A stretch of DNA of 7,261 nucleotides from Desulfuromonadales bacterium. GTDB lineage: Bacteria; Desulfobacterota; Desulfuromonadia; Desulfuromonadales; BM103. Shown one piece after another: positions 1-5,231 of this stretch (its first letter is position 1; every line of letters starts with the position of its first letter). The notes under the pieces are model-generated. The model did no database searches. It worked only from the letters and a program-made list of their open reading frames with translations, and was not told the origin of the DNA. Location: contig JAUWTX010000096.1 of NCBI GenBank assembly GCA_030614505.1, positions 1 through 7,261 on the forward strand. The letters run 5' to 3'. Both the position numbers and the translations under genes were made by a program.

Positions 1-332
1 AGCAGCATCAAAGGGCTGGTTCCTGAGGAGACGATGATCTGCTCAGGATCAACGGTCACTTTGTAACGATTCCGATAATGCTCTGCCAAAGCCTCACGAA
101 GCTCGATCCGGCCGAGAGAATGGGTGTAGCGAGTCTCACCGGCCTGCATCGTTTCACAGGCCGTTTTGACAATCGGTTCGGGAGTCGGAAAGTCCGGTTC
201 GCCAAGACAGAGGTAGATGATCTCACGTCCTTCGGCCTCAAGCGTTTTGGCCCGTTCCATGATTTCCATGGCGAGAAAAGGCGTAATATCTGTAACGCGT
301 TGGGCTAAATGGATGTTGGTTGGGTTGGACAA
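1..332 (-). CDS. Class I/II PLP-dependent aminotransferase, N-terminal part (partial)
   Basis: This is the first 110 codons of a fold-type I aminotransferase; the rest lies beyond the left edge. The family transfers amino groups between amino acids and 2-oxo acids in the cytoplasm using pyridoxal phosphate. Seen: LGEPDFPTP at residues 43-51 (the N-terminal substrate-side motif of the aspartate aminotransferase-like group), YTHSLGRIELREA around 69-81, and VSSGTS at 101-106, the glycine-rich turn near the cofactor phosphate. The catalytic lysine is outside the window, so substrate specificity cannot be judged. I chose the TTG start at 332-330 (protein begins MSNPTNIHLAQRV) because a strong GAAGGAG lies 8 bases upstream and the first in-frame ATG, at codon 22, would cut into the conserved N-terminal segment. 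The gene is divergent from the exporter gene at 467 and has its own promoter-like sequence. Family is confident; a named substrate would be a guess. Confidence 0.9.
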   Translation of the reverse strand, partial: MSNPTNIHLAQRVTDITPFLAMEIMERAKTLEAEGREIIYLCLGEPDFPTPEPIVKTACETMQAGETRYTHSLGRIELREALAEHYRNRYKVTVDPEQIIVSSGTSPLML

Positions 333-340
333 AGTTCTGT

Positions 341-347
341 CTCCTTC
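341..347 (-). promoter_or_regulatory. Ribosome binding site fixing the TTG start of the aminotransferase
   Basis: On the minus strand GAAGGAG ends 8 bases before the TTG codon at 332-330. This near-consensus Shine-Dalgarno sequence is the main reason for accepting a TTG start over the later ATG codons in the frame. Confidence 0.75.
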
Positions 348-374
348 ATCGTGATCAATAATGCTGTTTTTTTG

Positions 375-403
375 ATTATAACCTGAATCTGCTTGACGGT
401 CAC
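375..403 (-). promoter_or_regulatory. Sigma70-type promoter for the aminotransferase gene
   Basis: On the minus strand GTGACC (403-398, four of six matches to TTGACA) is followed after exactly 17 bases by a perfect TATAAT (380-375). Transcription would start near 368, giving a leader of about 35 bases that contains the GAAGGAG site. The perfect -10 box and ideal spacing make this the better of the two promoters in the gap. Prediction by eye only. Confidence 0.5.
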
Positions 404-420
404 TATGATGGTTGTAGCAT
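393..420 (+). promoter_or_regulatory. Possible promoter for the exporter gene
   Basis: TTGACG (393-398, five of six) is followed after 16 bases by TAGCAT (415-420, four of six matches to TATAAT). It faces the gene at 467 and would give a leader of roughly 40 bases, too short for a riboswitch. Its -35 box touches the -35 box of the divergent aminotransferase promoter at base 398, so the two could compete for polymerase. The -10 box is weak. Confidence 0.3.
394..402. repeat. Short palindrome TGAC-G-GTCA between divergent promoters (possible operator)
   Basis: TGACGGTCA is a perfect inverted repeat with 4-base arms around one central base. It lies across the junction of the two facing -35 boxes, where a bound protein would affect both directions. 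Four-base arms arise often by chance, and part of the symmetry follows simply from two TTGAC-like -35 boxes meeting head to head, so an operator role is only a suggestion. Confidence 0.22.
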
Positions 421-466
421 TTAAAAGACAATTATTAGACTGAAAAGTCCGACATGCCCTGAAAGA

Positions 467-1504
467 ATGTATATGTTTGCTCTCCTTCGAGACAGTATCA
501 CCCATGCCGTTATGATCACAGGATTTGTCCTGGTGATGATGCTGGTTATTGAATACTTGAATGTACTCACACAGGGTGTGTGGCAAGATAAATTACGTGG
601 CAGTCGATGGCAGCAGTACCTTTTGGCCGCCTTCCTTGGGGCAACACCCGGCTGCATGGGTGCCTTCGCGGTCGTTGCTCTTTATTCACACCGGGTTGTA
701 TCGATAGGAGCAGTTGTTGCGGCTATGATTGCTACCAGCGGCGACGAAGCTTTCGTCATGCTTGCCATGATTCCTGGAACTGCCGGCTTCATTTTCCTGC
801 TTCTGCTTCTGGTCGGTGTCGCTGCTGGCTTTTTGACCGATATCCTGTTGAAAAAAAAGGCTGTCAATCAGCAAGAAGAGCTGTGCGAGCTCGACCTCCA
901 CGAGGAAGAAACCTGCGAGTGCTTTCCGAAGGGGAAGATAGTGGCGCAATGGAAGGATTGCTCCTTCTCCAGAGGGGTTCTGACCCTGGCTTTGATCCTC
1001 TTTGTCTTTGGCCTGCTGGCTGGATATCTCGGGCCACCTGTTTGGAACTGGGTGAGGATTACCTTGCTTCTGACTTCAGGGGTGGCCCTATTTATCGTGC
1101 TAACAGTCCCGGACCACTTTCTGGAGACACATCTCTGGGAACATGTAGCAAAAACCCATATGCCCAGGGTTTTTCTATGGACTTTTGGAGCCCTTTTTCT
1201 AATGCACCTGCTGGTTGACCACTTCCTCCTCATCGGCTGGATGCAGGACAATCAACTACTCATGCTGCTTGCGGCCTGTCTGGTAGGCCTGGTTCCGGAA
1301 TCCGGTCCCCATCTGGTCTTTCTCACACTCTACACGCAAAGTGCTGTTCCATTCAGTGTGCTGTTGGCTAGTTCTGTGGTTCAGGACGGGCACGGTATGC
1401 TCCCTTTGCTGGCCGACTCACGCGTGGCCTTTTTTCGCGTCAAGGCCATCAATTTTACTGTTGGTCTAACTCTGGGGTTAGCTGGCTATTTTATTGGCTG
1501 GTAA
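467..1504 (+). CDS. Putative polytopic heavy-metal (manganese/arsenic-type) exporter
   Basis: A 345-residue inner-membrane protein with about ten hydrophobic segments, matching the type known as putative 10TM heavy-metal exporter (ArsP_2, also annotated putative manganese transporter). The ion is not established from sequence. Seen: GATPGCMGAF (58-67) with TSGDEAFVML (90-99) in the first half, and GLVPESGP (274-281) with QDGHGMLPLLA (306-316) in the second; these two stretches align without gaps, as expected of a duplicated transporter. A histidine-rich segment, PDHFLETHLWEHVAKTH (215-231), sits between the halves. A polar loop (about 128-170) holds C140, C150, C152, C165, H145 and several Asp/Glu, a plausible cytosolic metal-binding site. 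Start: ATG at 467 opens the frame, but GAAAGA at 461-466 is better spaced (6 bases) for the ATG at 473, codon 3, so either may be used. Single gene, followed by a strong terminator. No yybP-ykoY-like leader is visible. Confidence 0.8.
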   Translation: MYMFALLRDSITHAVMITGFVLVMMLVIEYLNVLTQGVWQDKLRGSRWQQYLLAAFLGATPGCMGAFAVVALYSHRVVSIGAVVAAMIATSGDEAFVMLAMIPGTAGFIFLLLLLVGVAAGFLTDILLKKKAVNQQEELCELDLHEEETCECFPKGKIVAQWKDCSFSRGVLTLALILFVFGLLAGYLGPPVWNWVRITLLLTSGVALFIVLTVPDHFLETHLWEHVAKTHMPRVFLWTFGALFLMHLLVDHFLLIGWMQDNQLLMLLAACLVGLVPESGPHLVFLTLYTQSAVPFSVLLASSVVQDGHGMLPLLADSRVAFFRVKAINFTVGLTLGLAGYFIGW

Positions 1505-1540
1505 AAGAAGGGCCGCCCATATTCGGCCGCCCCTTTTCTT
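1503..1540. terminator. GC-rich hairpin between convergent genes, weak terminator
   Basis: GGCCG (1511-1515) pairs with CGGCC (1524-1528). With a 4-base bulge the stem can extend through the flanking AAGAAG and CTTTTCTT sequences. It is followed by a T-rich tract in the + direction and by TTCTTTT in the minus direction, so it could work weakly both ways. The same segment also contains a direct repeat of GGCCGCCC (1511-1518 and 1525-1532). Confidence 0.4.
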
Positions 1541-1559
1541 GATCATCATGCACATAATG

Positions 1560-1594
1560 AGAGAGGCTGCCCCGTAAGGGACAGCCTCTTTTTT
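1560..1594 (+). terminator. Strong intrinsic terminator of the exporter gene
   Basis: AGAGGCTG (1562-1569) pairs with CAGCCTCT (1582-1589). One C/A mismatch separates this from an inner CCC/GGG stem closed by a GTAA (GNRA-type) tetraloop. The stem runs straight into a T tract at 1589-1594. The orientation suits the + strand gene ending at 1504. In the minus direction the hairpin is followed by CTCATTATG rather than a T tract, so it should be less effective for the lipoprotein/lspA side. Its T tract overlaps the stop codon of the convergent lipoprotein gene. Confidence 0.85.
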
Positions 1595-1724
1595 ATTTGC
1601 TCGCTTTTTCCTGGACCCACTCGCCGCTGCTTTCTACATCCTTACCGAGGCCCTTCATGGTTTCGCAGGCAGAAAGGGTGAATATCAACATGCCCATAGC
1701 CAGAACAATCAAAAACTTTTTCAT
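1593..1724 (-). CDS. Entericidin A/B-like small lipoprotein
   Basis: A 43-residue protein. Residues 1-19 form a lipoprotein signal peptide (MKK, then a hydrophobic core) ending in the lipobox LSAC (17-20); cleavage before C20 would leave a lipidated peptide of 24 residues. The mature start, CETMKGLGKDVE, matches the C-x-T-x-x-G-x-G-x-D pattern of the entericidin family, whose E. coli members EcnA and EcnB form an antidote/toxin lipoprotein pair; most homologues have no tested function and only one is present here. Start: ATG at 1724-1722 with AAGGAG 8 bases upstream, located inside the end of lspA. The ATG overlaps the lspA TGA as ATGA, implying translational coupling. Stop TAA at 1595-1593 lies in the T tract of the opposing terminator. 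Lipoprotein nature is very secure, family likely, toxin activity unsupported. Confidence 0.85.
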   Translation of the reverse strand: MKKFLIVLAMGMLIFTLSACETMKGLGKDVESSGEWVQEKASK

Positions 1725-2236
1725 GACTCATTCTCCTTAGCTTTATACGCGGAATCCTCCGCAGATTTATTGTGATCTTCACGCCACATTTCGATAAAAA
1801 GCAGGACAACACCGACAGTTATAGCTGAATCGGCTACATTGAAGGCCGGCCAGTGATGGCGCTGCCAGAAAACGTCGAGAAAGTCGATGACCTCACCGAA
1901 GCGAATCCGATCGATCAGGTTGCCGAAGGCTCCAGAAAAAATCAGAGACAGGGAGAAAAGCGCAAGTCTCTGATCGTCTCTGATGTGTTTGATATACCAG
2001 AGGATGCCGAGCATGGCAATGATAGATACGCTAATGAAGAAGGGGATGCGAACGGCATTGTCTGAAAGGATGCCGAAGGCGGCACCCTTGTTACGCACAT
2101 AAGTCAGGTGAAAGAAGCCGCGAATCACCGGAACCGTTTCATGAAGCCGGAAGTTGGCGTCCACGTACAGTTTGGTTGCCTGGTCGAGGATCAGGATGAC
2201 GGTGGTGATGATCGATAGTGTACGGTATTTGGACAT
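1721..2236 (-). CDS. lspA: Lipoprotein signal peptidase II
   Basis: A 171-residue inner-membrane aspartyl protease that cuts diacylglyceryl-modified prolipoproteins before the lipobox cysteine. Four hydrophobic segments lie near residues 5-20, 62-82, 90-106 and 134-150. Conserved blocks: LDQATK (17-22), VRNKGAAFGIL (47-57), GNLIDR (105-110), GEVIDFLD (114-121) and PAFNVADSAITVG (130-142). By family comparison the catalytic pair is D118 (VIDFL) and D136 (NVADS). Length is normal. The start is the ATG at 2236-2234; the next in-frame Met (about residue 75) is far too late. No clear Shine-Dalgarno sequence precedes it, because the upstream spacer is occupied by a heptamer inverted repeat. It follows ileS in the common ileS-lspA order and overlaps the downstream lipoprotein gene by four bases. 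The polar tail after residue 151 is longer than the core needs and is probably cytosolic. Confidence 0.97.
   Translation of the reverse strand: MSKYRTLSIITTVILILDQATKLYVDANFRLHETVPVIRGFFHLTYVRNKGAAFGILSDNAVRIPFFISVSIIAMLGILWYIKHIRDDQRLALFSLSLIFSGAFGNLIDRIRFGEVIDFLDVFWQRHHWPAFNVADSAITVGVVLLFIEMWREDHNKSAEDSAYKAKENES
1733..1738 (-). promoter_or_regulatory. Ribosome binding site of the small lipoprotein gene, inside lspA
   Basis: AAGGAG on the minus strand, 8 bases before the lipoprotein ATG. It encodes part of the AKENES end of LspA. The small gene therefore has its own good initiation signal as well as the ATGA overlap, which supports it being a real gene despite its size. Confidence 0.75.
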
Positions 2237-2239
2237 AGA

Positions 2240-2374
2240 AACCCGGTACGCGGGACGAGGAACGCGAAAAATCTAACAACAAGACCTTACTGCCGTGCTG
2301 TTAAGATGGTGATGGTTAGCGGAATATTACCAAGGTGTTTTCTCGTCCCACGTCCCTCGTTCCGCGTTCCGGTT
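2240..2374. repeat. Inverted repeat with tandem heptamer arms (RACGNGG) in the ileS-lspA spacer
   Basis: The left arm reads AACCCGG (2240-2246) then three heptamers: TACGCGG, GACGAGG, AACGCGA (2247-2267) and A's. The right arm, read on the minus strand, is AACCGG (2374-2369) then four: AACGCGG, AACGAGG, GACGTGG, GACGAGA (2368-2341) and A's. Unit consensus is RACGNGG. The arms are complementary over about 25 positions with two mismatches and three G-U pairs, separated by a core of about 65 bases that is itself partly paired (CTAAC 2273-2277, GTTAG 2315-2319). The element begins 4 bases from the ileS stop codon and ends 3 bases from the lspA start, filling the spacer. It codes for nothing evident, and no clear target-site duplication is seen. 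It resembles a dispersed miniature repeat; heptamer arrays (STRR) are known in heterocystous cyanobacteria, which is analogy only. Confidence 0.75.
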
Positions 2375-2378
2375 GCCT

Positions 2379-5153
2379 TCAGGTCAACGCCTCAATACAA
2401 CGATGACAAATTTCCGGATGCTCTTCGCTCTTGCCGACTGTGGTCGCGTAGTTCCAGCAGCGTGAACATTTTTCTCCGTCTGCCTTGCTGACCCGGATCT
2501 TCAGCCCCGACAGGTTCTCGCCGGTACTGCTGTCATCCAGACTGTCGCAGATCTCAACCTGAGAAACAATGAACAGGCTGGCGAGTTGCTCCGCTTCGCT
2601 CTTGAGAAAAGCGTCGAGGTCACCATCGGCAGCAAGTTCTACACGTGCGTCGAGGGAGTGGCCGATGGTCTTTTCCGTACGGGCCTGTTCAAGGACTTTA
2701 GAGACGTCGCTGCGGACCGCTAGAATGCGCTCATATTTTTCCTCAAGAGCAGCATCAATCCGGGTGGTTTCGAATCTTGGGAAGCCGGCCAAGTGGACAC
2801 TTGCTTCACGTTCACCGGGCAGGAAACCCCAGATTTCCTCAGCTGTAAATGAAAGGACCGGGGCCATCATACGGGTAAGTACATCCAGTATGCGGTACAT
2901 GGCTGTTTGGGCACTGCGCCGTGCAAGGCCTTCAGATGGCGAGGTATAAAGCCTGTCCTTGAGGACATCAAGGTAGAAGGCGCTCATGTCGACAGCGCAA
3001 AAGTTGTGCAGGGCGTGATGAAGTACGTGGAATTCGTAGGCGTCGTACGCTTTCCTGACCCGATTGACCAGACCTTCCAGGCGGGAGAGGGCCCAGCGGT
3101 CGATTTCGAGAAGGTCATTGTCGGCAACACTGTCGGTGGTCGGATCGAAATCGTGGATGTTGCCGAGGATATAACGGGAAGTATTGCGGATGCGCCGGTA
3201 AGCTTCGGAAACCTGCTTGAGAATCGCACCACCGACGCGAGTGTCGTTGCGATAGTCCTGGGTAGCAACCCAGAGTCGCAGGATTTCGGCACCGTACTGC
3301 TTGATGACCTTCTCAGGGGCGATCACATTGCCCACCGATTTGGACATCGGCCGGCCCTTTTCATCGAGGACGAACCCGTGGGTCAGAACCGCTTTGTAAG
3401 GGGCGGCGTCGCGGGTGCCGACAGAGGCCAGCAGGCTGGAGTGAAACCAGCCACGATGTTGATCACTTCCCTCCAGGTAAAGGTCTGCTGGTGACTGCAG
3501 GTGGTCGTTCTTCTCCAGCACGGCAGCATGGGAGACCCCGGAGTCGAACCAGACGTCGAGGATGTCCATCTCCTTGCGGAAATCGTCATGGCCGCAACTA
3601 GGGCAGACGGTTCCCTCTGGCATCAGATCCTTTGCATTCTTTTCAAACCAGATGTCGCTTCCGGTTGCTTCAAAGAGGTCGGCAACGTAGTGCATGATTT
3701 TACCGTCTGCCAGGGCTTCATCGCATTTGCTGCAATAGAATACCGTGATCGGTACGCCCCAGTTGCGTTGACGGCTGATACACCAGTCAGGGCGATTCTC
3801 TATCATGTTGTAGATACGATTACGTCCCCAGGGTGGAATCCACTGTACGTCATTGATATGGTCGAGTGCCTTCTGACGCAGCTGGTTAGCTTCCATGGAG
3901 ATGAACCACTGCTCGGTGGCGCGGAAAATGATTGGTTTCTTGCAGCGCCAGCAGTGTGGATAGCTATGTGTCAGCTTGTCTTCATTTAAAAGCGCACCGA
4001 CTTCTGTCAGCTTGGCGGTAACCTGGGAATTGACGGCCGGGACTTTCTCGCCGCCGAAGAATTCAAGATCTTTCCGGTAGCGACCGTAGTCATCCACCGG
4101 GTTATAGATTTCAAGACCATAGCGGAGACCGGTCAGGTAGTCGTCCTGGCCGTGGCCGGGGGCTGTATGTACGCAACCGGTACCGGCCTCAAGGGTGACA
4201 TAATCGCCGAGCACCAGCAATGAAACGCGATCATACAACGGATGGCGGCATTGTTTTTTTTCAAAGACGTCTGCCTTGAAGGTTTTAATGACCTTGTACT
4301 CGGTGATGTTGAGTTCTGTCAGAACCTTGGCATAAAGTCCTTCAGCCATCACCAGAAACTCTTCACCGGTATCTATCGCCACGTAGGATAATTCCGGATG
4401 CAGGCAGACTGCCAGGTTGGCCGGGATTGTCCAGGGTGTTGTCGTCCAGATGACGAACGACAGCGGTTTTCCGGCCAGGTCCGCAAACTCTGCGGGGAGC
4501 TCATCCTGATATGGGAACTTGACGTAGATAGAAGGTGAAGTGTGGTCTTCGTATTCAACCTCAGCTTCAGCCAGGGCGGTGACGCAGGACGAACACCAGT
4601 GGATCGGTTTGCGCCCTTTGTAGAGACCCCCCCGCTCAGCAAAGCGTGCCAGTTCGCGAGCAGTGGCCGCTTCGTAATCGGTGGTCATAGTCAGGTAGGG
4701 GTGTTGCCAGTCGCCGAAAATGCCGAGGCGACGGAACTCTTCACTCTGGATCTCAACCCATTCCTGCGCGTATACGCGGCATTCCTTGCGCACCTCGGCC
4801 TTGGTCATCTCACGCTTTTTCTTGCCGAGCTTCTGGTCGACTTTTAGCTCAATCGGCAGGCCGTGGCAATCCCAGCCGGGAACGTAGGGCGCATAATAGC
4901 CCTGCATGCGCTTGCTTTTAATGACGATGTCCTTGAGGATTTTGTTCAGCGCGTGGCCGATATGGATATTGCCGTTGGCATAAGGAGGACCATCGTGCAG
5001 GGTGAAGTTTGGTTTGCCCGGGTCCGGTTCGCTGACCAGTCGGTCGAGTTCAAGTTCAGTCCAACGCTGCATGATTTCCGGTTCGCGCTGCGGCAGGTTG
5101 CCGCGCATTGGAAAATCGGTTGCCGGAAGATTGAGTGTCTCTTTATAGTCCAT
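2379..5153 (-). CDS. ileS: Isoleucyl-tRNA synthetase
   Basis: A 924-residue class I aminoacyl-tRNA synthetase that charges tRNA-Ile in the cytoplasm and edits misactivated valine. Domains: catalytic Rossmann fold with HIGH motif (HIGH, 64-67); CP1 editing domain with WTTTPWTIPAN (236-246) and GTGCVHTAPGHGQDDY (324-339); WCISRQRNWGVP (457-468); a zinc-type pair CSKC (474-477) and CPSC (517-520); the KMSKS loop, here PMSKS (602-606); a helical anticodon-binding region; and a C-terminal zinc finger, C896/C899 and C916/C919. Length is close to the E. coli enzyme (938). Start: the frame is open to an ATG at 5189, but I choose the ATG at 5153-5151 (MDYKETLNLP) because GGAG lies 7 bases before it and the family begins with this sequence. 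It has a promoter-like sequence upstream and probably leads the ileS-lspA-lipoprotein unit. No truncation or frameshift. Confidence 0.98.
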   Translation of the reverse strand: MDYKETLNLPATDFPMRGNLPQREPEIMQRWTELELDRLVSEPDPGKPNFTLHDGPPYANGNIHIGHALNKILKDIVIKSKRMQGYYAPYVPGWDCHGLPIELKVDQKLGKKKREMTKAEVRKECRVYAQEWVEIQSEEFRRLGIFGDWQHPYLTMTTDYEAATARELARFAERGGLYKGRKPIHWCSSCVTALAEAEVEYEDHTSPSIYVKFPYQDELPAEFADLAGKPLSFVIWTTTPWTIPANLAVCLHPELSYVAIDTGEEFLVMAEGLYAKVLTELNITEYKVIKTFKADVFEKKQCRHPLYDRVSLLVLGDYVTLEAGTGCVHTAPGHGQDDYLTGLRYGLEIYNPVDDYGRYRKDLEFFGGEKVPAVNSQVTAKLTEVGALLNEDKLTHSYPHCWRCKKPIIFRATEQWFISMEANQLRQKALDHINDVQWIPPWGRNRIYNMIENRPDWCISRQRNWGVPITVFYCSKCDEALADGKIMHYVADLFEATGSDIWFEKNAKDLMPEGTVCPSCGHDDFRKEMDILDVWFDSGVSHAAVLEKNDHLQSPADLYLEGSDQHRGWFHSSLLASVGTRDAAPYKAVLTHGFVLDEKGRPMSKSVGNVIAPEKVIKQYGAEILRLWVATQDYRNDTRVGGAILKQVSEAYRRIRNTSRYILGNIHDFDPTTDSVADNDLLEIDRWALSRLEGLVNRVRKAYDAYEFHVLHHALHNFCAVDMSAFYLDVLKDRLYTSPSEGLARRSAQTAMYRILDVLTRMMAPVLSFTAEEIWGFLPGEREASVHLAGFPRFETTRIDAALEEKYERILAVRSDVSKVLEQARTEKTIGHSLDARVELAADGDLDAFLKSEAEQLASLFIVSQVEICDSLDDSSTGENLSGLKIRVSKADGEKCSRCWNYATTVGKSEEHPEICHRCIEALT

Positions 5154-5160
5154 GGTTACG

Positions 5161-5164
5161 CTCC
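5161..5164 (-). promoter_or_regulatory. Ribosome binding site that decides the ileS start
   Basis: GGAG on the minus strand, within GTGGAGCG, ends 7 bases before the ATG at 5153-5151. It lies inside the longer open frame that begins at 5189, which argues that the extra 12 codons upstream are not translated. Confidence 0.65.
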
Positions 5165-5202
5165 ACAAAAGTCTCTTGTTTGCTGCCAATTTAAAGCGGT
5201 GA

Positions 5203-5230
5203 AGAGTACCAGAATTACTGAATAAGTCAA
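5203..5230 (-). promoter_or_regulatory. Probable ileS promoter
   Basis: On the minus strand TTGACT (5230-5225, five of six matches) is followed after 16 bases by TACTCT (5208-5203) preceded by TGG, an extended -10 arrangement. The -35 box starts 2 bases after the stop codon of the glycosylase gene. Transcription would start near 5196, with a leader of about 43 bases, too short for a T-box. The -10 hexamer itself matches only three of six. Confidence 0.45.
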
Positions 5231-5231
5231 G

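Noticed and set aside
421..466. yybP-ykoY-type manganese riboswitch before the exporter
   Set aside because: The space between the promoter-like sequence and the start is only about 40 bases and shows no suitable pairing.
607..1218. 203-codon open frame inside the exporter gene, + strand
   Set aside because: It overlaps in another frame a gene with clear family motifs. Its translation is Arg/Cys/Ser-rich with no recognisable domain.
1593..1724. Complete entericidin toxin-antidote locus
   Set aside because: Only one small lipoprotein is present; no second EcnA/EcnB-like partner is seen nearby, so a toxin-antidote pair is not supported.
2306..2491. 61-codon + strand frame starting in the repeat element
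   Set aside because: It is made of the heptamer repeat and the antisense of the ileS 3' end. It has no ribosome site and no recognisable product.
2907..3494. 195-codon + strand frame antisense to ileS
   Set aside because: It is a frame shadow of a conserved synthetase gene, with no ribosome site or domain. Other + frames across ileS were rejected for the same reason.
5154..5189. Longer ileS start adding 12 residues (MAANKRLLWSVT)
   Set aside because: The GGAG ribosome site lies inside this extension, immediately before the MDYKETLNL start. The extra residues do not resemble the family's N-terminus.
5154..5231. T-box leader for ileS
   Set aside because: The gap is 78 bases, too short, and no T-box sequence or terminator hairpin is present.
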